The notes under the pieces were generated by a model. It made no database searches and was not told the DNA's origin. It saw only the letters and a program-made list of their open reading frames with translations. Source: an uncultured Anaeroplasmataceae bacterium (GTDB lineage: Bacteria; Bacillota_I; Bacilli_A; Acholeplasmatales; Anaeroplasmataceae). Taken from it: DNA of 64,000 nt. The translations under genes were made by a program, and so were the position numbers. The stretch lies in the NCBI GenBank assembly GCA_944325035.1, contig CALUYM010000001.1:434001-498000 (forward strand), in the 5' to 3' direction. This document shows positions 1 through 8,863 of this stretch, one piece after another (within the stretch, counting starts at the first letter, position 1; the number at the start of each line of letters is the position of its first letter).

Positions 1-1
1 T

Positions 2-49
2 AATCGTTTTAATGACTTACTTCAAAAATACCAAGATTTAAATACTTAA
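2..49 (+). CDS. 3' end of a plus-strand gene (partial, unidentified)
   Basis: An open frame enters from the left edge and ends NRFNDLLQKYQDLNT then TAA. It looks like a coiled C-terminus, and its stop overlaps the stop of the convergent spoIVFB-like gene within a TTAA. An identical TTAA convergent overlap occurs at 39151-39154. Only 15 codons are visible, so identity is unknown and it could be chance. Confidence 0.35.
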   Translation, partial: NRFNDLLQKYQDLNT

Positions 50-777
50 GTTTTAAAATATCTATTCAAGATATTTTTTTCATAATAGACTTTACCACCT
101 ATTTCCAAATAATTATTCCGACCCCTATAAAATGATTTTGTTAAGTTAAGATTAGTCTCCTTAACTTTTTTATTTTTTAAAAATAAATTAGGATTCAAGT
201 ACTTATCTAAAATAAATAGTTCATATTGTTTTTTATAATTTAAATCTTTTAGGTTAAAAAAGATAAACATAATGCTTAATAAAACTAAATAGATATTAAA
301 TTTAAATGAAATAAAAAAAAATATTAATGTCAATAAAAATGATAGTATTTTACTAATTTTTAAACTATTATAGTAAGGAATCAATCCTGAAAATATACTA
401 GTTATAAGATAATATCCATCCAAAGGATAAATTGGTAAAATGTTTAAAGTAAACAAACTTAAATTGACCATCATGAATAAATTATTTTTTAAAATAAAAC
501 CAATTATAATCATTAATAAATTCATTAACGGACCTGATATATAAATAGCGATTTCTAAACGATTCGTAATATTTTTCCCAACATGAGCTTGCATTATACC
601 ACCAAATGCCGTGATATTTAAGCTTGTAACTTTAATTTTATTATACTTTAAGATTACTAAATGACCAATTTCATGTAATAATAAGGAAATAACTAAATAG
701 AATACAAGTGATAATTCATTTAATAATGACAAACATACTAAATATAAGATGAAACTTGCATTAATTTTAAGCTTCAT
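46..777 (-). CDS. spoIVFB: SpoIVFB-like M50 site-2 protease
   Basis: Intramembrane zinc metalloprotease, 243 aa, strongly hydrophobic with several membrane segments. The HEIGH zinc motif is at residues 35-39 and the second metal-ligand motif NILPIYPLDG ends near residue 121; both are diagnostic of the M50B family. In Bacillus, SpoIVFB cleaves pro-sigma-K in the mother cell during sporulation. The assignment to SpoIVFB rather than another M50 protease rests on the upstream overlapping SpoIVFA-like gene (11 nt overlap) and the folC-radC-spoIVFA-spoIVFB order. The substrate is not in the window. The C-terminal 60 residues are soluble and unassigned. Confidence 0.8.
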   Translation of the reverse strand: MKLKINASFILYLVCLSLLNELSLVFYLVISLLLHEIGHLVILKYNKIKVTSLNITAFGGIMQAHVGKNITNRLEIAIYISGPLMNLLMIIIGFILKNNLFMMVNLSLFTLNILPIYPLDGYYLITSIFSGLIPYYNSLKISKILSFLLTLIFFFISFKFNIYLVLLSIMFIFFNLKDLNYKKQYELFILDKYLNPNLFLKNKKVKETNLNLTKSFYRGRNNYLEIGGKVYYEKNILNRYFKT

Positions 778-1246
778 CGTATATCTTCGTATAATTAAGT
801 AATGATAAATTGGCTATATTATTTGACCATATTTGATATACTTCACTATAACCTATTATTTCATTCTTACTCAATGATTCATATAATATAACATTAGTTT
901 TGTCTAAATATATATAAAATACTACGTCATATGCTACTTCATACTTAATTATATTTTTTTGTTTTTGCGTAATTAAACCTCGAAATGGTAATCTTACTTC
1001 ATTATTAATAGTTGTAATATAGTATTTATTATTATCTAGATAAAAATCTTTCACATTAATCTCTGTTTTTTGACTAACATCACTAACTCCATTGCTCATA
1101 TTTGCATAAATAAACGATAGGTTATAAAGCGATATCTCATCTTGAATATACGTTCTTATTCTAATAAAAATATCTGTATACATAAATCTTAAAATTAAAA
1201 CTATAATGCAAAGTAAAACATAGATTCCATATTTTATTTTCTTCAA
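767..1246 (-). CDS. spoIVFA: SpoIVFA-like membrane regulator of SpoIVFB
   Basis: A 159 aa protein with one N-terminal membrane helix (about residues 7-22) and an extracytoplasmic region. The stretch around LPFRGLITQ, followed by beta-rich sequence and NEIIGYSE, resembles the degenerate M23/lysostaphin fold of SpoIVFA, which inhibits and anchors SpoIVFB. It ends 11 nt inside the M50 protease gene, as expected for a translationally coupled pair. Sequence similarity alone is weak; position next to spoIVFB and behind radC is the main support. It could simply be a membrane partner of the protease. Confidence 0.55.
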   Translation of the reverse strand: MKKIKYGIYVLLCIIVLILRFMYTDIFIRIRTYIQDEISLYNLSFIYANMSNGVSDVSQKTEINVKDFYLDNNKYYITTINNEVRLPFRGLITQKQKNIIKYEVAYDVVFYIYLDKTNVILYESLSKNEIIGYSEVYQIWSNNIANLSLLNYTKIYDEA

Positions 1247-1314
1247 AATATCACCAGTTAACTTTATGATTATTTTTCATTTTCTAGAATAGAAAACAAA
1301 TTAAGAACTAATTT

Positions 1315-1998
1315 TTATTTAAAAGATATGCTATATACTTCATTTTCATTAAATGAATAGTATTCACTATCCCCTACTATCAAATGATCAAACAATAAAA
1401 AATCAAACATTTCCAATTTTTCAGTAAGATCATTAGTAGCTTCAATATCAAAGCTAGATGGTTTAGGATTACCAGATGGATGGTTGTGGGCTAAAATAAT
1501 TCCTCGAGCATTATATTTAAAACATTTTTTTATAATATCATTAGTTGGTAATGGAATGTAATTTAAACCACCCTCAATTTCTTCTTTTGTAATAATTTCA
1601 CAATTATTATTTAAAAAAATTACTAAAATATGTTCATTTTCCTTCTTTGAAATTAATGGATAGATATAGTTAATACTAACTTGAGGTGTTATTAATGCTG
1701 TTCTTTCATTAACATAACTCATAAGACGCCTTGTTAATTCAAACGCAGCTTCTATCCGGCACGCCTTTGCTTTTTTTATGCCTGAAAATGACATTAATTC
1801 TTGTAGTGATAAGTTAAGTAGACTTTTAAAATCCGGAACACTATTTATTATTTCATAACTTAAATCTAAGCTAGATTTACCAACTGTTCCAGTATTAATC
1901 AAAATTGCTAGCAATTCTTCATTGCTTAGACTTTTAAGACCATACTTAAACATTTTTTCAATTGGGCGATTATCTGGGTTTATATCATTCATTTTCAT
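1315..1998 (-). CDS. radC: RadC family JAB-domain protein
   Basis: A 227 aa protein of the RadC/UPF0758 family. The N-terminal half carries helix-hairpin-helix-like sequence (LMSFSGIKKAKA, about residues 68-79), and the C-terminal half carries the JAMM metal motif HNHPSG (171-176) with an Asp at 184. The exact function is unsettled in the literature; a DNA-repair role has been proposed and disputed. The first ATG is preceded by GGAGG at good spacing. It lies between folC and spoIVFA, the same relative position as radC in Bacillus subtilis. Confidence 0.9.
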   Translation of the reverse strand: MKMNDINPDNRPIEKMFKYGLKSLSNEELLAILINTGTVGKSSLDLSYEIINSVPDFKSLLNLSLQELMSFSGIKKAKACRIEAAFELTRRLMSYVNERTALITPQVSINYIYPLISKKENEHILVIFLNNNCEIITKEEIEGGLNYIPLPTNDIIKKCFKYNARGIILAHNHPSGNPKPSSFDIEATNDLTEKLEMFDFLLFDHLIVGDSEYYSFNENEVYSISFK

Positions 1999-2040
1999 AA
2001 AAAACCTCCACTTAAATATTGTGAAGAATTCATATATTTC

Positions 2041-3285
2041 TTAATTATTGAAATATTTTATAACCATAGAAATAAAATGTAATGAACCAGTAATAAGTAA
2101 AACTTCATTTTTTTGAGTAATTTTAATTCCTTCTTCAATTGCCTCTTGATAATTACGTATAATTTTACATGGAATATTGCACTCTAATGCTAGATCATTA
2201 GCATCTTTTTTTCTTATATCATCAATTTCAGTAAAAATGAAAAATTTGGCTATTTCTTCTAATTTTCCAATCATTTTTTTAGTTTCTTTATCTTTTAGAG
2301 CTGTAAATATAATATTAAATTTTTTAGATTTTTCAATTGTTTTTAACGAAGAAACGACATATGATACACCATGTATATTATGACCACCATCTATTAAAAT
2401 AAGCGGGTTTCTACTAATAACTTCTAATCGACCCGGCCACTTAATCTCACGGAAAACTTCATTTATATTTATCAGATAGTTTTTAAACAGAAGCTGATAC
2501 GCTTTGATAGCTAATGCAGCATTTTTAGCTTGAAATAAGCCAATTAAAGGTGTAAAGTATTGGCTATTTTCAAATGTAAAACTTGTACCTGTTAAATCCG
2601 TCTTTATATCAGTTGGATCTACAAAATAAATTTGGGAAGTTACACCTTCTAGTTTTGATTTAAAATACTCTCTTAAACTATCATCAACACTTGTAACTAA
2701 TATATTGTCTTTTTTTACAATCCCTAATTTTTTATCAGCTATTTGTTCTAAAGTATCTCCTAAAACTGTCATATGGTCAAATCCAATATTAGTAATTATA
2801 GAAATATCTGCATCAATTACATTAGTAGCGTCTAATATGCCACCCATCCCTACTTCAATAACAGCAAAATCAATATTCATTTCTTTAAAGTATAAAAATC
2901 CAAGTAATGTTAAAAATTCAAAAAAAGTCACGACATCCTTATCTTCTTCATAAATCTTATCTGCAACTTTCTTAACTATATTCGAATATTTAATTATATC
3001 ACTATCAGAAATATAGTTTTCATTAATCTCAATACGTTCATTAAATTTAACAACATAAGGCGATACGAATGAACCAACTTTATAACCTGACGAAATCAAT
3101 AGTTTTGTCAAATAAGAAACCGTACTTCCCTTACCATTTGTACCAGCTACGTGAATTTTACGATAAAATTGTTCAGGGTTTCCTAATAGTTTTAAAGCCT
3201 TTTTCATTCTATCTAAATTTTCTCTTCTACCTGTTCTTTTAATATTTTCAATATAAGAAATTGCTTCATTAACATCTTTAAACAT
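2041..3285 (-). CDS. folC: Folylpolyglutamate / dihydrofolate synthase
   Basis: ATP-dependent Mur-ligase-family enzyme, 414 aa, that adds glutamate to folates and in many bacteria also makes dihydrofolate from dihydropteroate. The P-loop GTNGKGS is at residues 48-54, followed by the family motif EVGMGGILDATN in the central domain and DGGHN in the C-terminal domain. Length is normal for FolC. Folate use is also represented in the window by dfrA and thyA at 7.5-8.9 kb. It is followed 42 nt later by radC. Confidence 0.93.
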   Translation of the reverse strand: MFKDVNEAISYIENIKRTGRRENLDRMKKALKLLGNPEQFYRKIHVAGTNGKGSTVSYLTKLLISSGYKVGSFVSPYVVKFNERIEINENYISDSDIIKYSNIVKKVADKIYEEDKDVVTFFEFLTLLGFLYFKEMNIDFAVIEVGMGGILDATNVIDADISIITNIGFDHMTVLGDTLEQIADKKLGIVKKDNILVTSVDDSLREYFKSKLEGVTSQIYFVDPTDIKTDLTGTSFTFENSQYFTPLIGLFQAKNAALAIKAYQLLFKNYLININEVFREIKWPGRLEVISRNPLILIDGGHNIHGVSYVVSSLKTIEKSKKFNIIFTALKDKETKKMIGKLEEIAKFFIFTEIDDIRKKDANDLALECNIPCKIIRNYQEAIEEGIKITQKNEVLLITGSLHFISMVIKYFNN

Positions 3286-3347
3286 TTTAAAACTTCCTAA
3301 CTAATTAATAATCTTAATTATAAGCTAAAATCATTATAAATAAAAGC

Positions 3348-5036
3348 TTATTTTAACGTTTTTCTTAACTCCCTTTCTAATTCTTTTTTCCTAATTGGTT
3401 TTTCAATATAAGAACTAATTTCATTTAAAAAGGGTAAGCTCTTAACATTATTCAAGTATCCGCTTAATAAAATAAACTTTATATTTGAATTAATAGCTTT
3501 TAGTTCATAATAAAGTTCTTCTCCATTCATTTTAGGCATAAGCATATCTGATACAACTAAATCAATATTTTTATAATTAGATGTATATATTGCTTTAGCT
3601 TCAAACGGATCAACTACACCTATAACTTCATATTTCATTTCTTTTAACAATCCCTCTAATACTACCAAAACTGTTTTATCATCATCTACAACTAAAATTT
3701 TTGTTTTATCTAAATTAAAATCAAACGATAACTGGCGATTATCTTCTTTACAAGGTAGATATAATGAAACAGTTGTGCCCTCCATTTGATTACCACATAA
3801 TTCGACTATTCCATCATGTTTTATAACAGATGCTAAACTTTGCGTTAAACCTAATCCCGTATTATTTTCTCTTCCTTTAGTAGTATAAAATGGGTCAAAA
3901 ATACGTTTTTTATCTTCATACTTAATCCCAACCCCATTATCAATAAAATCTATTTTTAAATATTTACCTGATACATGATGTTTGTTATTAATAGCATATT
4001 TGGGCAGACTATTTAAAAAAATAACTCTCATATTTAGAATTAAGACGTTTTCATCCTTTTCAAATGATTCTAAAGCGTTATTATATAAATTTAAAAACAT
4101 TTGTGATAATAAACTTAAAGACCCTGTTAAATGAATTCTTTCAGTATTAACATCAATATTTTTAATAAATTGAAAGTTTTTATTTTTTAATAATTTTGCT
4201 TTAAGTTCAAAATCATTAATTAATTCTTCTAATGAAAAATCATTATGTTCATTTAATTTTTCATTAGAAAAAGTTAATAAACTTTTAATTAGCATTTTTG
4301 ACTTTAAAGATGTATCCAATACATTTTCTAAAAATTCGTATCTTCGTAGTTTTAAATCTTTAATTGCTAATTCTACGTTTCCATCTATCGCCATAAGTTG
4401 ATTATTTAATTCATGAGCAATTTCACCAGCCATATAACCTAAAGATTGCAATTTTTCGGCTTGTAATGCTTTTAAATTCAACTCTTCTTGTTTAGTAATA
4501 TCGTATACTGAAAACTTAATTTCATTTTCATTTAAAAAAGCACCTCTAAATTCAAATGTATGAGGAATATTTTCGTTATCTATTAGTGTTTCTTTAAGAT
4601 TTATTTGATTTGTTTCATTTGTCATTAATGAATCAATTTCATCAAGTATTGCATAGCGTAATTTTGCTTGTCCTTTATATTTTTTATTAATATAAGTAAG
4701 TTCTTTTTCATCATTTAAAATAAATTCTTTCGATTTCAAAATATATTTAAAATTAAAGCCTTTTTCTTTAAAGTATGTTTCAAAAGTATTTTCAATATTA
4801 AAAATTGTAAAGTAAACTAAATCTTTTTCGTATATAAAACTTATTTCTCCTGTATTATAACTTTTAACAGTCATAAATGTTATCCTTGATAAATACTTTA
4901 CTTTATTCTTAAGTGCCTCATCCAAATTATCTGAACGTTTAAAAATAAAACCACTTTTTGCAGTATAAACTTCTCCATTTAACTCAAGTATATTTATGTA
5001 TTCGTCGAAACTAAGTTTTCCCGTGATAGTTTTCAT
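3348..5036 (-). CDS. Soluble hybrid sensor histidine kinase
   Basis: A 562 aa kinase with no membrane segment. Residues 1-190 form an input region ending in a PAS-like strand (VYDITKQEEL). The dimerisation box GEIAHELNNQ places the phosphorylated His at 208. The N box (NLYNNALESF, 316-325), G1 box DNGVG, F box IFDPFYTTKG and G2 box NNTGLGL follow, then a receiver domain (446-562) with ILVVDDD, acceptor Asp497 and Lys546. The built-in receiver implies transfer to another His-phosphotransferase or response regulator, and none is adjacent. Its ribosome-binding site lies in a terminator-like stem (5035-5078). The signal is unknown. Confidence 0.88.
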   Translation of the reverse strand: MKTITGKLSFDEYINILELNGEVYTAKSGFIFKRSDNLDEALKNKVKYLSRITFMTVKSYNTGEISFIYEKDLVYFTIFNIENTFETYFKEKGFNFKYILKSKEFILNDEKELTYINKKYKGQAKLRYAILDEIDSLMTNETNQINLKETLIDNENIPHTFEFRGAFLNENEIKFSVYDITKQEELNLKALQAEKLQSLGYMAGEIAHELNNQLMAIDGNVELAIKDLKLRRYEFLENVLDTSLKSKMLIKSLLTFSNEKLNEHNDFSLEELINDFELKAKLLKNKNFQFIKNIDVNTERIHLTGSLSLLSQMFLNLYNNALESFEKDENVLILNMRVIFLNSLPKYAINNKHHVSGKYLKIDFIDNGVGIKYEDKKRIFDPFYTTKGRENNTGLGLTQSLASVIKHDGIVELCGNQMEGTTVSLYLPCKEDNRQLSFDFNLDKTKILVVDDDKTVLVVLEGLLKEMKYEVIGVVDPFEAKAIYTSNYKNIDLVVSDMLMPKMNGEELYYELKAINSNIKFILLSGYLNNVKSLPFLNEISSYIEKPIRKKELERELRKTLK

Positions 5037-5078
5037 AAAAAAACCCCTTTCTTGTCATAATTATACAAAAAAAGGGGT
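5035..5078 (-). terminator. Terminator-like hairpin that also holds the kinase ribosome-binding site
   Basis: On the minus strand ACCCCTTT pairs with AAAGGGGT (5071-5078 with 5043-5050), a short AT stem extends it, and seven T residues follow, ending directly at the ATG of the kinase. The same AAAGGGG is the ribosome-binding site of the kinase. It can act as an intrinsic terminator for the upstream operon or block translation when folded. Confidence 0.65.
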
Positions 5079-5099
5079 GTCGAATATTGTAATATAATC

Positions 5100-5645
5100 T
5101 TAAAAATCATAATTTTTTGAATCTACAAGATAACATAACTCTTTGTATGTTAAAACAGTAGAATCATATACGTTCGTATCGGGGTAAATAAATTCATATT
5201 CACATTCATTAACAGCCATCATTAACATTCTTGCACTTGGGTATATAATAAACAATTTTTTTACCTCTTTACTACCATCGCCTACATCTTTAAGCATAGG
5301 AATCTCAATTCCTTCAACCATTGTATTAGAATCGTCATTAGCACTTTTTTTAATTTGCCATTTCGTTTTTGAATTAATTAAAATTTCATAATTTTGAAAA
5401 TTAGGTATAATCTTAACATAGGTTTTTGATGTCTTATCTTCTAAAATATAATCAAATTCATATAATTTTGTTTTTGACAATAAAATCTCTTTTTCTTTTG
5501 AATAATCAACTAGAAGCTCATAAACATCTTCTGCCATCTTTTTTTTCTGATGCCTCATAAATGCATAATAGATGATAGCTAAAGCGATAAAAACTAATAA
5601 AAATATCATTATTATTAAAGGTATAATATCCGCAACTAAGAACAT
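5100..5645 (-). CDS. Membrane-anchored protein of unknown function
   Basis: A 181 aa protein with one strong N-terminal membrane helix (about residues 8-29, IIPLIIMIFLLVFIALAIIYY) and a soluble cytoplasmic region. I do not recognise a family. The soluble part has alternating charged and aromatic beta-strand-like sequence (YDYILEDKTSKTYVKIIPNF) and a later segment KKLFIIYPSARMLMMAVNE. It overlaps the end of the radical SAM gene by 10 nt, so the two are translated together; this suggests related work but no defined function. It is the last gene before the hairpin in front of the hybrid kinase. Confidence 0.7.
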   Translation of the reverse strand: MFLVADIIPLIIMIFLLVFIALAIIYYAFMRHQKKKMAEDVYELLVDYSKEKEILLSKTKLYEFDYILEDKTSKTYVKIIPNFQNYEILINSKTKWQIKKSANDDSNTMVEGIEIPMLKDVGDGSKEVKKLFIIYPSARMLMMAVNECEYEFIYPDTNVYDSTVLTYKELCYLVDSKNYDF

Positions 5646-6478
5646 ATCTTTTTCCCTCTCCTTTTATATGTGCAGTGCTTGCATAATTCTAAATAACATT
5701 TATTATCTTTAAATGCTTGATTAGTTTTTAAAAATACATCACTATTTAAGATTTCAGTTAGGCTTTTTTGGAATATATTTCCAAAACTAGTGTATCCTTT
5801 AGCATCTAAACAACAAGCTACAACTTCACCATTGGCTAAAATACCGATATGAGTTTTAGTTCCCAAACAATACCCATGTGAATATTCTTCCGTTTTTAAA
5901 CTTGGCCAGGTAAACTCTTCTTCATATGCAAGAATAATTCGTTCCCTAAATCTAATTCTAGGTTTTATTTCTCCATAATATTCATAATGCCTAAATAAAA
6001 GATTTTTAATTTCGACATTATTCTTGAAAATAATTTCATTAGAATCTGCCCATAATCTCAAATGAAATGTAGCATTATATTTTGATTGATATTCATCAAT
6101 AAATGGTAAGAGCTCTTTAAAAAAAATACTGCGACTTTCGTTTGAGAGTTGATATGTAGCGTGTAGTGAAATATTCCATGTGTCTATTCTTATTTCATTT
6201 AACATATCTTTAAGCTTAATAATTTGTAATCCATTTGTAGATAGCATCACTTTCATTTCGTTTTTATTAATTAATTTAACAATCTCAAAGAAATGAGGAT
6301 GAATCAGTGGTTCTCCCAAAATATGAAGGCATATTTCATTTGTATAAGGTTTTATTTCTTCTAAAACATGAGCGAACTCTTCATATGTTAGCATTCTATT
6401 GTTTTTAGTGTCCGGTGTACAAAAAATGCAATTTAAATTGCAATAGTTTGAAAGTTCAACATAAATTCTTTTAAACAT
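5636..6478 (-). CDS. Radical SAM / SPASM-domain protein
   Basis: A 280 aa radical S-adenosylmethionine protein. The cluster motif CNLNCIFC gives Cys13, Cys17 and Cys20. A C-terminal SPASM-like region has GYCLGTKTH, GEVVACC and a final CYLELCKHC, enough cysteines for an auxiliary iron-sulfur cluster. SPASM enzymes often modify peptides or proteins; the substrate here is unknown and no obvious precursor peptide lies nearby. It overlaps both neighbours (8 nt with the small membrane protein, 10 nt with the 181 aa membrane protein), so the three form a tightly coupled unit after plsC. Confidence 0.85.
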   Translation of the reverse strand: MFKRIYVELSNYCNLNCIFCTPDTKNNRMLTYEEFAHVLEEIKPYTNEICLHILGEPLIHPHFFEIVKLINKNEMKVMLSTNGLQIIKLKDMLNEIRIDTWNISLHATYQLSNESRSIFFKELLPFIDEYQSKYNATFHLRLWADSNEIIFKNNVEIKNLLFRHYEYYGEIKPRIRFRERIILAYEEEFTWPSLKTEEYSHGYCLGTKTHIGILANGEVVACCLDAKGYTSFGNIFQKSLTEILNSDVFLKTNQAFKDNKCYLELCKHCTYKRRGKKICS

Positions 6479-6671
6479 TTTTTTTATACCTAATTATAAG
6501 TAATACAATTGCAATAACACTAATAACAGATGAAATACCGTACAAAACAGTTGAAACTAATATGAGAGGTAAATTAGTTGTATATGAGCCATATATTATC
6601 AAAATTGAAGCAACTGATGCTAAAAAAAAGCCAAATAATAAAAGAACGATGTCGATATGTTTTTTATTCAT
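6471..6671 (-). CDS. Small two-helix membrane protein
   Basis: A 66 aa protein made almost entirely of two membrane helices (about residues 8-26 and 34-60) with a basic C-terminus (IIRYKKNV). It overlaps plsC upstream and the radical SAM gene downstream by 8 nt each, which supports it as a real coupled gene. No family recognised. It is not an evident RiPP precursor because it lacks a hydrophilic core peptide. Confidence 0.65.
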   Translation of the reverse strand: MNKKHIDIVLLLFGFFLASVASILIIYGSYTTNLPLILVSTVLYGISSVISVIAIVLLIIRYKKNV

Positions 6672-7518
6672 TTTCTTCTACCTTTACAAAATCAATTACT
6701 TCAATTTCCGATAATGGTTTAGTGTTAACTTTTCCTGTTAAAACACCTTGATTAATAATCGTACCAATACGTAAGCCTAATTCATTTGTTTGGTAATCCT
6801 TATATTCTTCATAGGAAATTGGTTTGTGAATAATAACCTTTACGCTAGTTTTATGTTTAGGACATTTTTTAGATAATTCACTTGAACCGATAATTGAAAT
6901 TGGTGAAATAGTAGCTTTTGGTTTAGTTGCAAGCTTATAAGCACCGGGTCTTAATGCTACCATTGTTTCAACTTCTCTTGATTTTACTCCACCTTCAGGG
7001 AAAATAATATAATTCAAACCATCTTTAACATTTTGAATGGCTTTTAACATATTTTTTACACCTTCTCGATCGTTTTCACGATTAATTGGAATAACAGCAC
7101 AAGCTTTCATTAAGCGGCGTAATAATGGAACTTTCATCAAGGAGTCTTTTGCAACGGCTGTAATTACTTCGTTATATATCTGATAAACAATTGTTATATC
7201 TAACATGGATTTATGATTTCCATAAACAACATGTGTATCAGAAGGAATGTTTTCTTTACCTAAAACCTGAATTTTAATTCTAAAAATATGGTGTAAAAAT
7301 ACAATTGCATCATGCACAATAAAATGTTTCGCTTTATTTCCTGGCTTAGAAAATGGAGCGACAAAGATAAATAATAAAACTAATAATAATAATGTCACTA
7401 ATGATGATAAAATACCAGTTATAATCCATATTGGGATTAAAACAAGCATTCCTGATAAAAATGTATATAACCATGTATATAGTACACTAGTAACTATTAT
7501 AAATATCCAAAAAATCAT
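6664..7518 (-). CDS. plsC: 1-acyl-glycerol-3-phosphate acyltransferase
   Basis: Phospholipid synthesis enzyme, 284 aa, expected to acylate lysophosphatidic acid at the membrane. Two hydrophobic helices (about 1-60) precede the PlsC domain, with the catalytic NHKSMLD block near residue 100, the FPEGG substrate block, and VIPINREN between them. Length is slightly above the family norm because of the longer membrane N-terminus and a hydrophilic tail. It sits 5 nt after dfrA in the pgcA-thyA-dfrA operon. Confidence 0.9.
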   Translation of the reverse strand: MIFWIFIIVTSVLYTWLYTFLSGMLVLIPIWIITGILSSLVTLLLLVLLFIFVAPFSKPGNKAKHFIVHDAIVFLHHIFRIKIQVLGKENIPSDTHVVYGNHKSMLDITIVYQIYNEVITAVAKDSLMKVPLLRRLMKACAVIPINRENDREGVKNMLKAIQNVKDGLNYIIFPEGGVKSREVETMVALRPGAYKLATKPKATISPISIIGSSELSKKCPKHKTSVKVIIHKPISYEEYKDYQTNELGLRIGTIINQGVLTGKVNTKPLSEIEVIDFVKVEENE

Positions 7519-7523
7519 ATGTA

Positions 7524-7991
7524 TTACTTCTTTCTTTCATAGATAGTATATCTAACTTCATCAGTTATTGTTTCTGAAATTAAATTAAACTTATCTAAAT
7601 CTAAAAAATCAATATATGTATCACCCTCATGTACACCTTTAATATATGAGATGTATAATCGGTCAGCAAACGGAAGATATAACTGGTAAATTGTCTTGCC
7701 TCCCGTTATAAAAATGTCTTCTTTCATATTTAAAACAAATTCAAAATCATCAATCGGAATAACTCTTTCGTCATCAATATTATGATGGGTTAGAACATAA
7801 GTCTTTTTATAAGGAAATGGTCTATTTTTATAGTAAGATGTCATTGATAAATATGTATTATATCCCATTAAAACTATATGATCTTTAGTCATTTTCTTGA
7901 AATAAATTAAATCTTCTTTTATATGCCAAGGCATTTTATTATCTTTTCCAATTAAATTTGATTCATCCATAGCCCAAATTAAAGCCAACAT
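7524..7991 (-). CDS. dfrA: Dihydrofolate reductase
   Basis: A 155 aa NADPH-dependent reductase that regenerates tetrahydrofolate after thymidylate synthase. Visible landmarks are [22 protein letters not shown] at the N-terminus in condensed form (IGKDNKMPWHIKED), the substrate acidic residue in KEDL, and the GG of FITGGKTIYQLYL. It overlaps thyA by one base (ATG/TGA type coupling), the classic thyA-folA arrangement. Confidence 0.95.
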   Translation of the reverse strand: MLALIWAMDESNLIGKDNKMPWHIKEDLIYFKKMTKDHIVLMGYNTYLSMTSYYKNRPFPYKKTYVLTHHNIDDERVIPIDDFEFVLNMKEDIFITGGKTIYQLYLPFADRLYISYIKGVHEGDTYIDFLDLDKFNLISETITDEVRYTIYERKK

Positions 7992-8857
7992 TATACCGCA
8001 ACCTTTCCTTTGATTCCACTATAAGGATTATAATCTTCCAATGTGAAATCATCATATTTAAAATCAAAGATTGATTTTGCATTTTTATTCAAAACCATTT
8101 TAGGAAGTTTACGTGGAGTTCGTTTTAATTGTTTATGAACTTGTTCGATATGATTAGAATAAATATGAGCATCGCCTAAAGTATGAACGAAATCACCCAA
8201 ACCTAAATCACAGACTTGAGCAATCATCATTGTTAATAAAGCGTATGATGCAATGTTAAATGGAACACCTAAAAAAACATCGGCACTTCGTTGATATAAT
8301 TGACATGATAACTTGCCATTTACAACATAAAATTGCATAAACGAATGACAAGGTGGGAGAGCCATTTGATCAACTTCTTTTGGATTCCAACTTGAGATTA
8401 TTAAACGCCTAGAATTAGGATTTGTTTTAATTTGCTCAATTAAGTTAGAAAGTTGATCAACTCCATCAAAATTACGCCATTGTTTCCCATATACTGGTCC
8501 TAAATTCCCCCACTGCTTAGCAAATTTGTCATCGTTTTTAATTCTTTGCGCAAATTCTTCTATTGTTTCGTTTTTATATTCAGAACTTCTTTTATATTTA
8601 TCATATGGCCAGTCGTTCCAAATTCTAACATCATTATCTACTAAATACTTAATATTAGTAGAACCAGAAATAAACCATAATAGTTCATGAATTATACTTT
8701 TTAAATGAACTCTTTTTGTCGTTAAAAGAGGAAAGCCATCTTCTAAATTAAAACGCATTTGATATCCAAAAACAGAGGTTGTTCCTGTATTAGTTCTATC
8801 ATCTTTTTTTGTTCCGTGATCTAAAATATATTTACATAAATCTAAATACTGTTTCAT
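7991..8857 (-). CDS. thyA: Thymidylate synthase (ThyA)
   Basis: A 288 aa folate-dependent thymidylate synthase, making dTMP from dUMP. The catalytic cysteine is Cys170 in [11 protein letters not shown], and the dUMP-binding arginine segment [11 protein letters not shown] precedes it. The C-terminal GIKGKVAV carries the conserved end. It lies 6 nt after the phosphohexomutase gene and is coupled to dfrA. Together with the dCMP deaminase at 20.2 kb and pyrimidine phosphorylase at 30.2 kb it forms the dTMP supply side of metabolism. Confidence 0.97.
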   Translation of the reverse strand: MKQYLDLCKYILDHGTKKDDRTNTGTTSVFGYQMRFNLEDGFPLLTTKRVHLKSIIHELLWFISGSTNIKYLVDNDVRIWNDWPYDKYKRSSEYKNETIEEFAQRIKNDDKFAKQWGNLGPVYGKQWRNFDGVDQLSNLIEQIKTNPNSRRLIISSWNPKEVDQMALPPCHSFMQFYVVNGKLSCQLYQRSADVFLGVPFNIASYALLTMMIAQVCDLGLGDFVHTLGDAHIYSNHIEQVHKQLKRTPRKLPKMVLNKNAKSIFDFKYDDFTLEDYNPYSGIKGKVAV

Positions 8858-8863
8858 ATATCT

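Noticed and set aside
2177..2953. Plus-strand open frames opposite folC
   Set aside because: They lie antisense inside a clearly conserved gene, lack ribosome-binding sites and have no recognisable protein pattern. The same holds for open frames opposite gene bodies near 20423, 23592, 26655, 42398, 43681, 51520, 55332, 58712, 59015 and 60613.
5636..6478. RiPP biosynthesis locus around the SPASM enzyme
   Set aside because: No short precursor peptide with leader and core, no transporter or protease in the same operon.
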